Assembly (NCBI GenBank): GCA_016790225.1
Contig: JAEUOZ010000052.1
Span: forward strand, 129,739-193,738
From: Rubrivivax sp.
GTDB lineage: Bacteria > Pseudomonadota > Gammaproteobacteria > Burkholderiales > Burkholderiaceae
Direction: 5' to 3'
DNA: 64,000 nucleotides
The translations under genes and the position numbers were made by a program. Under the pieces are notes generated by a model. That model was not told the DNA's origin, did not search any database, and saw nothing but the letters and a program-made list of their open reading frames with translations. Shown here one piece after another: positions 32,594 to 40,075 of this stretch; the first letter of the stretch is position 1; every line of letters begins with the position of its first letter.

Positions 32594-32611
32594 ATGCCGA
32601 GGAGCCCTGCC
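32594..32611 (+). promoter_or_regulatory. 18-nt translational leader, second copy
   Basis: Identical to the sequence before the TonB receptor GTG at 31238. It supplies the GAGGAG ribosome site for the ATG at 32613. Confidence 0.6.
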
Positions 32612-32612
32612 C

Positions 32613-33608
32613 ATGAGCCACCCGACCTTCACCCTCCTGCGCCGCAGCCTGCTGGCCTTTGCGGCCACCGCCGGCTTTGCCGTGGCGCAGGCACAAAGCC
32701 AGCCCGCGGTCATCTTCGACATGGGCGGCAAGTTCGACAAGTCCTTCAACGAAGCCGCCTTCAACGGCGCAGAGCAGTGGAAGAAGGCGAACCCGGGCAA
32801 GACCTACCTGGAGTTCGAGATCGCCAACGCGACGCAGCGCGAGCAAGCCCTGCGGCGCATGGCCGAGCGCGGCGCCAGCCCGATCGTGGCCATCGGCTTC
32901 TCGCAAGGCTCGGCGGTCGAGAAGGTGGCCAAGGAGTTTCCCAAGCTGCAGTTCGCGATCATCGACTTCGTCGTCAACCTGCCCAATGTGCAGAGCATCG
33001 TCTTCAATGAACACGAGGGCAGCTTCCTCGTGGGCATGATGGCCGCGATGGCCAGCAAGACCGGCAAGGTCGGCTTCATCGGCGGCATGGACATCCCGCT
33101 GATCCGCAAGTTTCAGTGCGGCTACGAGCAGGGCGCGAAATTTGCCAACGGCAAGATCGAGGTCAGCGCCAACATGACCGGTACCACCCCCGCCGCCTGG
33201 AACGACCCCGCGCGCGGCAGCGAGCTGGCCAAGGCGCAGTTTGCCAAGGGTGTGGACGTGGTCTTCGCCGCCGCTGGCGGCACCGGCACGGGTGTCTACC
33301 AGGCCGCCAAGGATGCCGGCAAGCTGGCCATCGGCGTGGACAGCAACCAGAACCACCTGCAGCCGGGCACGATGCTCACCTCGATGGTCAAGCGTGTGGA
33401 TGTCGCGGTGGCCAATGCCTTTGCCGGCGTCAAGCCCGGCCTGACCACCATGGGCCTGAAGGAAAACGGCGTGGATGCGGCCATGGATCAGCACAACGCC
33501 CGCCTGGTGACGCCCGAGATGAAGGCGCGCGTGGATGCCGCGCGGGCCGACATCATCAGCGGCAAGATCAAGGTGATCGACTTCATGGCCGCCAACAAGT
33601 GCAGCTGA
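32613..33608 (+). CDS. BMP-family (nucleoside) ABC transporter substrate-binding protein, copy 2
   Basis: A 331-residue BMP/PnrA-like periplasmic binding protein with a Sec signal peptide (cleavage near AQAQ, residue 30). Most of the mature chain aligns with copy 1, including FNEAAFNGAEQWKK, IGFSQGSAVEKVAKEFPKL, IGGMDIPLIRKFQCGYEQGAK and GVDSNQNHLQPGTMLTSMVKR. It is the first gene of the transporter operon: the ATPase gene follows after an 80-120 bp spacer with a strong hairpin, and two permease genes follow that. Nucleoside specificity is inferred from family and neighbours. Confidence 0.94.
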   Translation: MSHPTFTLLRRSLLAFAATAGFAVAQAQSQPAVIFDMGGKFDKSFNEAAFNGAEQWKKANPGKTYLEFEIANATQREQALRRMAERGASPIVAIGFSQGSAVEKVAKEFPKLQFAIIDFVVNLPNVQSIVFNEHEGSFLVGMMAAMASKTGKVGFIGGMDIPLIRKFQCGYEQGAKFANGKIEVSANMTGTTPAAWNDPARGSELAKAQFAKGVDVVFAAAGGTGTGVYQAAKDAGKLAIGVDSNQNHLQPGTMLTSMVKRVDVAVANAFAGVKPGLTTMGLKENGVDAAMDQHNARLVTPEMKARVDAARADIISGKIKVIDFMAANKCS

Positions 33609-33655
33609 ACTGAAGATCCAGGCACCCGGGACGGCCGTGCGCTGTTCCGGGTCTG

Positions 33656-33678
33656 CGCCGGCAGGGGGCCTGCCGGCG
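33656..33678 (+). terminator. Intercistronic hairpin between binding-protein and ATPase genes
   Basis: CGCCGGCAGG-GGG-CCTGCCGGCG is a perfect 10-bp stem with a 3-nt loop. No T tract follows, so it is more likely a transcript stabiliser or partial terminator that keeps binding-protein mRNA more abundant than the ATPase and permease mRNA. Confidence 0.55.
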
Positions 33679-33731
33679 GCTGGTCCGCCTTGACGACCGC
33701 GCCTTCAGCGGCGCCCCTTGTGCAGGTCCCC

Positions 33732-35273
33732 GTGTCCCACCCCGTTGCCGTCCGCCTGGAACAGATCGACAAGCGCTTTGGCGCCGTGCACGCCAACCGC
33801 GCCGTCAACCTGACGGTGGCGGCCGGATCCGTGCACGGCATCGTGGGCGAGAACGGCGCCGGCAAGAGCACGCTGATGTCGATCCTGTACGGCTTCTACC
33901 AGGCCGACAGCGGACGCATCTTCGTGGACGGGCGCGAGCTGCGCATCCGCGACTCGCACGACGCGATCGCTGCCGGCATCGGCATGGTGCACCAGCACTT
34001 CATGCTGGTCGATTCGCTCAGCGCACTGGACAACGTGATGCTCGGCGCGGAGCCCGGCTGGCGGCTGACCCCGGCGCGCGCGCAGGTGCGTGGCCAGCTG
34101 CAGACCCTGATGCAGGAGACCGGGCTGCAGGTGCGGCTGGATCTGAACGTTGAAGACCTGCCGGTGGGCGAGCGCCAGCGGCTGGAGATCCTCAAGGCGC
34201 TGTACCGTGGCGCGCGCATCCTCATCCTGGACGAGCCGACGGCGGTGCTCACCCCGCAGGAGACGGACCAGCTCTTCGTCACGCTGCGCGGCCTCAAGGC
34301 CCGCGGCACCACGATCCTGCTGATCACGCACAAGCTGCGCGAGATCATGGCGCTGTGCGACGCCGTCACGGTGATGCGCGCCGGCGCCGTGGTGCTGGAC
34401 TGCGCCATTGCCGACACCTCCGTCGATGCGCTGGCGCAGGCGATGGTGGGGCGCAAGGTGAACCTGGGGCGCGACGGCCATCGTGCGCAGCCCGGCGAGT
34501 GCCTGCTGCAGGTGCAGGGCCTGGGCTGGCGCGATGCGCTGGGCGTGCCGCGCCTGGCCGAGGTTTCGCTGCGCCTGCATGCCGGCGAGATCGTCGGCAT
34601 TGCCGGGGTCTCGGGCAACGGTCAGGGCGAGCTGCTGGATGCGCTGTCCGGTCTGCTGGTGCCGGATGTCGGCACGCTCACGCTGTGCGGACGTTCGTTT
34701 GCGCCGCCCCGCTGGATCGATCCGTCCCAGGCGCGCGCGCTGCGGCTGGCCCATGTACCGGAAGACCGCCACCTGCGCGGCCTGGTGCTGCCTTTCGCCG
34801 CCTGGGAATCGGCCGCGCTGGGCTACCAGAAGATTGCGCGCTACCGCAGGCCGCCGTTCATGAACGGCCAGGCCGTGCGCGACGACACGGCACAGATGAT
34901 GGAGCGCTACGACGTGCGGCCGCGCGCGCCGCAGCTGCGCAGCTCCAAGTTTTCCGGCGGCAATCAGCAGAAGCTGGTGCTGGCGCGCGAGGCCGTGCAC
35001 GAGCCTCGTGTGCTGCTGGTGGGCCAGCCCACGCGCGGCGTGGACATCGGCGCCATCGAATTCATCCACGGCCGCCTGCGCGCGCTGCGCGACGGCGGCG
35101 GCGCGGTGCTGGTGGTGTCGTCGGAGCTGGACGAGGTGCTGGCACTGGCTGATCGCGTGATCGTCATGAACGCCGGGCGCATCGCCGGCGAGCTGCCGAT
35201 CGAGCAGTGCAGCGAAAGTGCACTGGGTCGCCTGATGGGCGGTGCAGAGTTGTCCCATGACCCAGCCCGTTGA
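33732..35273 (+). CDS. Nucleoside ABC transporter ATP-binding protein (double-NBD, YufO/NupA type)
   Basis: A 513-residue protein with two ABC cassettes, as in YufO/NupA and sugar ATPases. The first has GENGAGKST and LDEPTAVLTPQE. The second has a degenerate Walker A (GVSGNGQGEL) with an intact FSGGNQQK signature, which is normal for the family. I chose GTG at 33732 because it has AGG upstream and gives an ordinary N-terminus (MSHPVAVRLEQIDKRFG). TTG at 33690 is an alternative, but lies close behind the hairpin. The next gene starts 17 bp before this one ends. Confidence 0.93.
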   Translation: MSHPVAVRLEQIDKRFGAVHANRAVNLTVAAGSVHGIVGENGAGKSTLMSILYGFYQADSGRIFVDGRELRIRDSHDAIAAGIGMVHQHFMLVDSLSALDNVMLGAEPGWRLTPARAQVRGQLQTLMQETGLQVRLDLNVEDLPVGERQRLEILKALYRGARILILDEPTAVLTPQETDQLFVTLRGLKARGTTILLITHKLREIMALCDAVTVMRAGAVVLDCAIADTSVDALAQAMVGRKVNLGRDGHRAQPGECLLQVQGLGWRDALGVPRLAEVSLRLHAGEIVGIAGVSGNGQGELLDALSGLLVPDVGTLTLCGRSFAPPRWIDPSQARALRLAHVPEDRHLRGLVLPFAAWESAALGYQKIARYRRPPFMNGQAVRDDTAQMMERYDVRPRAPQLRSSKFSGGNQQKLVLAREAVHEPRVLLVGQPTRGVDIGAIEFIHGRLRALRDGGGAVLVVSSELDEVLALADRVIVMNAGRIAGELPIEQCSESALGRLMGGAELSHDPAR

Positions 35274-36384
35274 ACTGCCGCGCTGGATCGATCTGCTGGT
35301 GCTGCCGGCGTTCAACGTGGGTGTGGCGCTGCTGGTGGCCGGCGCGGTGGTCTGGTCCATCGGGCTCGATCCGCTGCAGGTGCTGTCACTGTTGATCAAG
35401 GGCGCCTTCGGCAGCCGCAGCGGCCTGAGCTACACGCTGTACTACGCGACCACGTTCGTCTTCACGGGGCTGGCAGTGGCCGTCGCTTTCCATGCGGGGC
35501 TGTTCAACATCGGCGGCGAAGGCCAGGCCATGATGGGCGGGCTGGGCGCGGCGCTGGTGGCGCTGGGCTTCGGTGGGCAGCTGCCGGCGGCGCTGCTGCT
35601 GCCGCTGATGGTGCTGTCGGCGATGCTGTTCGGGCTGGTCTGGGCGGCGGTGCCGGGCGCGCTGCAGGCCTGGCGCGGCAGCCACATCGTGATCACCACG
35701 ATCATGTTCAATTTCATCGCCGCGGCCCTGCTGGTCTACCTGCTGGTGAATGTGCTGAAGGAGCCCGGCAACATGGCACCCGAAAGCCGCGCCTTCGGGC
35801 CGGCGGCGCAGGTGCCGGGCATGCACGTGCTGCTGGGCGCGCTTGGGCTGGAGTGGCCGCGCACGCCCCTGAACGCCACGCTGCTGCTGGCCGTGGCGGC
35901 GGTGATCGGCGTGTGGCTCTTCCTGTGGCGCACGCAGGCGGGCTATGCCTTGCGCGCCACCGGCTTCGCCCCTGAGGCGGCCCGTTATGGGGGCATTGCG
36001 CCGCGGCGGCAGATCCTGCTGGCGATGGGCTTGTCGGGCGCGCTGGCGGGCCTGGTCGGCATCAACGAGATCGCCGGCGTGCACAACCGCCTGCTGCAGG
36101 ATTTCACGGCCGGCGCGGGCTTTGCGGGCATCGCCGTGAGCCTCATCGGACGCAACCACCCGGCGGGCATCGTCGGCGCCTCGCTGCTCTTTGGCGCGCT
36201 GTACCAGGGCGGCGCCGAGCTGGCCTTCGAGGTGCCGGGTTTCAGCCGCGAGATGGTGGTCACGCTGCAGGGCCTGATCGTGCTGTTTGCCGGCGCCATG
36301 GCCATGGTGGCCGCGCCGCTCTTTGCCCGCCTGCACGCCCGCTGGCGCGCGCGGGCACCCGCCGCCGGGGCAGCCCATGGATGA
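35257..36384 (+). CDS. Nucleoside ABC transporter permease 1
   Basis: A 375-residue integral membrane protein with about ten hydrophobic segments, for example residues 17-40, 65-90 and 95-130. FNIGGEGQAMMGGLGAA is the characteristic motif of BPD_transp_2 permeases (YufP/NupB). It overlaps the ATPase gene by 17 bp and the next permease by 8 bp, which is typical of translationally coupled ABC operons. Together with the second permease it forms the channel for nucleoside import. Confidence 0.93.
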   Translation: MTQPVELPRWIDLLVLPAFNVGVALLVAGAVVWSIGLDPLQVLSLLIKGAFGSRSGLSYTLYYATTFVFTGLAVAVAFHAGLFNIGGEGQAMMGGLGAALVALGFGGQLPAALLLPLMVLSAMLFGLVWAAVPGALQAWRGSHIVITTIMFNFIAAALLVYLLVNVLKEPGNMAPESRAFGPAAQVPGMHVLLGALGLEWPRTPLNATLLLAVAAVIGVWLFLWRTQAGYALRATGFAPEAARYGGIAPRRQILLAMGLSGALAGLVGINEIAGVHNRLLQDFTAGAGFAGIAVSLIGRNHPAGIVGASLLFGALYQGGAELAFEVPGFSREMVVTLQGLIVLFAGAMAMVAAPLFARLHARWRARAPAAGAAHG

Positions 36385-37354
36385 GACCTTCATCGGCACG
36401 CTGCTGGCGTCCACGCTGCGCGTGAGCACGCCGCTGATCCTGTGCGCGCTGGCCGGCACGCTGGCCGAGCGCGCGGGCGTCATCGATCTGGGCCTGGAAG
36501 GCAAGATGCTGATGACCGCCTTCGCCACCGCCGCGGTCGGCGCGACCACCGGCTCGCTGGCGCTGGCGCTGCTGGCGGCGCTGGCGGTGGGCGTGGCGCT
36601 GTCGATGCTGCACGGCTACGGCTGCGTCAGCCACCGCGGCGATCAGGTCGTGATGGGCATGGCCATCACGATGACCGCGGCCGGGCTGACGGTGGTGCTG
36701 GGCATCGCCTGGTTCAAGCTGGGCGGGCAGACGCCGCCCGTGCCGGAATCCGTGCGGCTGGATCCGTGGTTCGAGGGCCTGGGCGCCACGCTGTCGCAGG
36801 TTCCGCTGATCGGGCGCACGCTCGCGCTGGCCTTCACCGGCCATAACCTGCTGGTCTATGGGTGTCTCGCGCTGGTGGGGGCGGTGTGGTGGCTGCTCTA
36901 CCGCACCCGCTTCGGCCTGCGACTGCGCGCCACGGGCGAGAACCCGGCGATGGTCGATGCGGCGGGCGTCTCCGTGAAGGGGTTGCGCTACCAGGCGCTG
37001 GCGCTCAATGGCGTGCTGGCCTCGCTGGCCGGCGCCTATCTCGTGATCGGCCTCAATCCCGGCTTCATTCCCAACATGACCGCCGGTCGCGGCTACATGG
37101 CGCTGGCGGCGATGATCTTCGGCAAGTGGCACCCGGTGGGCGCGCTGTGGGCCTGCCTGCTGTTCGGCTTTCTGGATGCGCTGTCGATCCGCCTGCAGGG
37201 CGCGGCGCTGCCGGCTTTCCTGGGCGGTGGCACGGTGCCGGTGCAGGCGATCCAGGCCTTGCCCTATGTGCTGACGGTGGTCCTGCTGGCCGGCTTCATC
37301 GGGCACTCGCGCGCCCCGCGCGCGCTGGGCCTGCCCTACCTGAAGGAGCGCTGA
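36377..37354 (+). CDS. Nucleoside ABC transporter permease 2
   Basis: A 325-residue permease of the YufQ/NupC type. The motif ERAGVIDLGLEGKMLMTA near residues 31-48 is the counterpart of the N(I)GGEGQ motif in permease 1. NMTAGRGYMALAAMIFGKWHP appears near the C-terminal third. ATG at 36377 is inside the end of the previous gene. It ends with TGATG, so its stop overlaps the cytidine deaminase start by 1 nt and the transport and catabolic genes are one transcript. Confidence 0.93.
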   Translation: MDETFIGTLLASTLRVSTPLILCALAGTLAERAGVIDLGLEGKMLMTAFATAAVGATTGSLALALLAALAVGVALSMLHGYGCVSHRGDQVVMGMAITMTAAGLTVVLGIAWFKLGGQTPPVPESVRLDPWFEGLGATLSQVPLIGRTLALAFTGHNLLVYGCLALVGAVWWLLYRTRFGLRLRATGENPAMVDAAGVSVKGLRYQALALNGVLASLAGAYLVIGLNPGFIPNMTAGRGYMALAAMIFGKWHPVGALWACLLFGFLDALSIRLQGAALPAFLGGGTVPVQAIQALPYVLTVVLLAGFIGHSRAPRALGLPYLKER

Positions 37355-37806
37355 TGATGGCTGCTCGGCACGCGCTCGACGAGGCCACGCAGCACGCGCT
37401 GATCGACGCGGCGCGCGCCGTGCGCGAGCGTGCGTATGCGCCTTATTCGAATTTCCTCGTCGGGGCGGCCTTGCTGGACGAGCAGGGCCGCGTGCACGCC
37501 GGCGCCAACGTCGAGAATGCCGCCTACCCGCAAGGCCTGTGCGCTGAAGCTTCGGCGATCGCGCACCTGGTGGCGGCGGGCGGGCGCCGGATTGTTGCGC
37601 TGGCCGTGGTCGGCGCCGGGGCCGATCCGGTCACGCCCTGCGGGGGCTGCCGCCAGAAGATCCGCGAGTTTGCCGCGCAGGATGTGCCGATCCTGGTGGC
37701 GGATCTGTCCGGCCTGCGTGCGCGGTTCACGCTGGCCGAGTTGCTGCCCGCCAGCTTCGGCCCCGAGCATCTGGCTGGCGCGGCGCGCGATGATGCCGCG
37801 GGATGA
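37354..37806 (+). CDS. cdd: Cytidine deaminase
   Basis: A 150-residue homotetrameric-type cytidine deaminase. CAEASA carries the zinc Cys63 and catalytic Glu65, and PCGGCRQ carries zinc Cys96 and Cys99. NFLVGAALLDEQGRVHAGANVENAAYP binds the nucleoside. It turns cytidine and deoxycytidine into uridine forms, which can be phosphorolysed by the DeoA enzyme downstream. The ATGATG start overlaps the permease stop, with AAGGAG upstream. Confidence 0.96.
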   Translation: MMAARHALDEATQHALIDAARAVRERAYAPYSNFLVGAALLDEQGRVHAGANVENAAYPQGLCAEASAIAHLVAAGGRRIVALAVVGAGADPVTPCGGCRQKIREFAAQDVPILVADLSGLRARFTLAELLPASFGPEHLAGAARDDAAG

Positions 37807-37824
37807 ACCCGCCTGGAGCCTTTG

Positions 37825-38712
37825 ATGAGTCTGGCCGATGACGTGATGCGCAGCGCTGCGCTGATCCGCGAACGCATCGCTCCGCGACAGCCTCGCATGG
37901 CGGTGCTGCTGGGCTCGGGCTGGGGCGCCGTGGCCGATACCCTGACCGACGCAGCCGACATCGGCTACGCCGAGCTGCCGGCCTTTCCGCGCCTGTCCAT
38001 CGGTGGCCATGCCGGCCTGCTGCGAGTCGGCCTGCTGCAGGGCGTGCCGGTGCTGTTGCTGGCCGGCCGCAAGCACGCCTACGAAAACGGCGATGCCGCG
38101 GCCATGAAGGGCGTGATCCGCACGCTGGCGGCGCTGCAGATCGAGCTGCTGGTGCAGAGCAACGCAGCCGGCAGCCTGCGCAGCGACATGCCGCCGGGCA
38201 GCCTGATGCTGCTCAGTGATCACCTCAATCTGGTGCAGACCTCACCGCTGTTCGGTGAAACCGGCGACAGCCGATTTGTCGGCCTGAGCGACGCCTATGA
38301 CGCCCCGCTGCGCGAGGCGGCACGCCGGGCCGCCCGCGACGCCGGGCTGGCGCTGCACGAAGGTGTCTACGCCTGGCTGATGGGGCCGCAGTTCGAGACT
38401 CCGGCGGAGATCCGCATGCTGCAGCTGCTCGGCGCGCAGGCGGTGGGCATGAGCACGGTGCCGGAGACGATCCTGGCGCGCCACGCCGGCTTGCGGGTGC
38501 TGGCGCTGTCGATGATCACCAACCTGGCGGCGGGCCTCAGCGACGAGGCCTTGAGCCATCAGCACACGCTGCAGTCGGCGCGTGAGGCGTCCGAAGCCGC
38601 GGTGCGGATGATGACGGTCCTGCTGCCGGCGCTGGCGGCGGGGCTGGTCGCGCCGCTGGCTGTCGAAGAGACCGCGGGCACGGCTGATGGCCGGCAGCCG
38701 GGGGCGGTGTGA
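37825..38712 (+). CDS. Purine nucleoside phosphorylase (trimeric PNP family)
   Basis: A 295-residue trimeric-type purine nucleoside phosphorylase. GSGWG near residue 31 is the phosphate loop. VQSNAAGSLR and MGPQFETPAEIRMLQLLGAQAVGMSTVPE are the family signatures. The latter contains the ATR-like region that recognises inosine and guanosine. ATG at 37825 is chosen; a TTG one codon upstream is less likely. It releases hypoxanthine or guanine and (deoxy)ribose-1-phosphate. The stop is directly adjacent to the convergent BLUF gene. Confidence 0.93.
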   Translation: MSLADDVMRSAALIRERIAPRQPRMAVLLGSGWGAVADTLTDAADIGYAELPAFPRLSIGGHAGLLRVGLLQGVPVLLLAGRKHAYENGDAAAMKGVIRTLAALQIELLVQSNAAGSLRSDMPPGSLMLLSDHLNLVQTSPLFGETGDSRFVGLSDAYDAPLREAARRAARDAGLALHEGVYAWLMGPQFETPAEIRMLQLLGAQAVGMSTVPETILARHAGLRVLALSMITNLAAGLSDEALSHQHTLQSAREASEAAVRMMTVLLPALAAGLVAPLAVEETAGTADGRQPGAV

Positions 38713-39174
38713 TCAGCGCGGCAGGGAGACGGCGCACTCCGCCCAGAAGCGGTGGAAGATGTCGTCGGACTGCCCGCGCTCATCGGCCGGTACGGGCATG
38801 GCCAGCACCTGCTGCAGCATCTCGTTGGTCGGCCCCAGGCGCAGCGACGGGCTGCTGAGATCACTGAAGGCCATCGACCAGTGCGTGAACAGCCGGCTTT
38901 CGCAGGGCCCGCGGAACAGGCATTCCACGTCCGAGTGCCGCGGATCGCCGAGCACGTTGGTCCAGAGCGCCAGGACAGCGTCTGGCGGGCCTTCGAGATA
39001 CTGCAGGAAACGGTCATCGATGCGCAGCAGCAGGCCCGTCACGTGACGGTTGATGTTGCGCATCTGGCACTCGCGCAGCATGCTGGCCAGATCGGCGCGT
39101 GTCATGTGCTCCGCCTGCTTGCTGCGGTAGGCGCAGCACGCCAGGCCCCCTGCGGTCAACGACGGATGGTTCAT
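38713..39174 (-). CDS. BLUF-domain blue-light photoreceptor
   Basis: A 153-residue protein consisting of one BLUF domain with a short C-terminal helix region. The residues that contact flavin in BLUF proteins are present: Tyr16 (CCAYRS), Asn40, Gln58 (RFLQYLEG) and Trp99/Met101 (HWSMAF). This is enough for FAD binding and the hydrogen-bond switch. No output domain is fused. Such short BLUF proteins act by protein-protein contact. It lies between purine phosphorylase and deoC, on the opposite strand, convergent to the former and divergent from the latter. Its partner is unknown. Confidence 0.9.
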   Translation of the reverse strand: MNHPSLTAGGLACCAYRSKQAEHMTRADLASMLRECQMRNINRHVTGLLLRIDDRFLQYLEGPPDAVLALWTNVLGDPRHSDVECLFRGPCESRLFTHWSMAFSDLSSPSLRLGPTNEMLQQVLAMPVPADERGQSDDIFHRFWAECAVSLPR

Positions 39175-39231
39175 GTCTGTCTTCAGGATAACGAGCGATG
39201 ATGACCCTAGCAACAGCTTGTTACGCGCGCC

Positions 39232-39247
39232 CCTCCTTTGAAGGAGG
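39232..39247 (+). promoter_or_regulatory. Hairpin occluding the deoC ribosome-binding site
   Basis: CCTCCTT-TG-AAGGAGG places an anti-Shine-Dalgarno directly before the Shine-Dalgarno of deoC (GGAGG, 4 bp before GTG 39251). The realistic fold is a 5-bp CCTCC/GGAGG stem with a 6-nt loop. Confidence 0.5.
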
Positions 39248-39250
39248 CAC

Positions 39251-40039
39251 GTGCCCACGTTTGGAGTCGCCGTGAAAGCCACAGCAGACGCGCGCCGCGC
39301 CCTGGCCTGCCTCGACCTCACCAGCCTGAACGATGCGGACGGGCCCGATGCGGTCGAGGCACTGTGCCGGCGTGCCGCCGGCCCCTGGGGCCGCGTCGCT
39401 GCGGTGTGCGTGTGGCCCCGTCTCGCGGCCACGGCCCGCCGCAGCGCGCCCGCTGGGGTGGCCGTGGCCGCCGTGGCCAACTTCCCGGCCGGCGGGCTGG
39501 ATGTCGCGGCCTGTCTGGCCGAGGTCGGCCTGATCCGGGACAGCGGCGGCGAGGAAGTCGACCTGGTGCTGCCCTGGCGCGCCGTGAAGAGCGGCGACAG
39601 CGCCGCCGCTGCCGCCCTGGTGCGCGCCGTGCGTCGCGCCACGCAGGGCCTGCGCCTGAAGCTCATCATCGAAAGCGGCGAGCTGGAGCAGCCCGGCTGG
39701 ATCCGCGAGGCCTGCCGCATCGGCCTGGACGAAGGCGTGGACTTTCTCAAGACCAGCACGGGCAAGACGCCGCGTGGCGCCACCCCGCAGGCCGCCGAAA
39801 TCATGCTGCAGTGCATCGCCGATGATGCGGCGGCGGCTGGCCGAGTGGGCTTCAAGGCCTCCGGCGGCGTGCGCACCGTGGCCGATGCCGCGCTGTATCT
39901 CGATCTGGCCGACCGCATACTGGGCGCCCCCGCCGTCACGCCGGCGCGCTTTCGCCTCGGCGCCAGCTCGCTGCTCAATGACATCGAGAGCGTGCTCAGC
40001 GGCGAGGGCCGCGCCAGCGCTCCTGCGGACACCTACTGA
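39251..40039 (+). CDS. deoC: Deoxyribose-phosphate aldolase
   Basis: A 262-residue class I aldolase splitting 2-deoxyribose-5-phosphate into glyceraldehyde-3-phosphate and acetaldehyde. The Schiff-base lysine is Lys167 in VDFLKTSTGKT, and the second active lysine is Lys202 in GFKASGGVR. The N-terminal CLDLT gives the early Asp. GTG at 39251 follows a perfect AAGGAGG site. The gene heads deoC-nucleotidase-deoA, a plausible deo operon. A phosphopentomutase gene (deoB), which would link DeoA or PNP product to DeoC, is not present in the window. Confidence 0.94.
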   Translation: MPTFGVAVKATADARRALACLDLTSLNDADGPDAVEALCRRAAGPWGRVAAVCVWPRLAATARRSAPAGVAVAAVANFPAGGLDVAACLAEVGLIRDSGGEEVDLVLPWRAVKSGDSAAAAALVRAVRRATQGLRLKLIIESGELEQPGWIREACRIGLDEGVDFLKTSTGKTPRGATPQAAEIMLQCIADDAAAAGRVGFKASGGVRTVADAALYLDLADRILGAPAVTPARFRLGASSLLNDIESVLSGEGRASAPADTY

Positions 40040-40075
40040 CCCACGCCTGCGCCGCTGCGCACGAGGAGGATTCCC

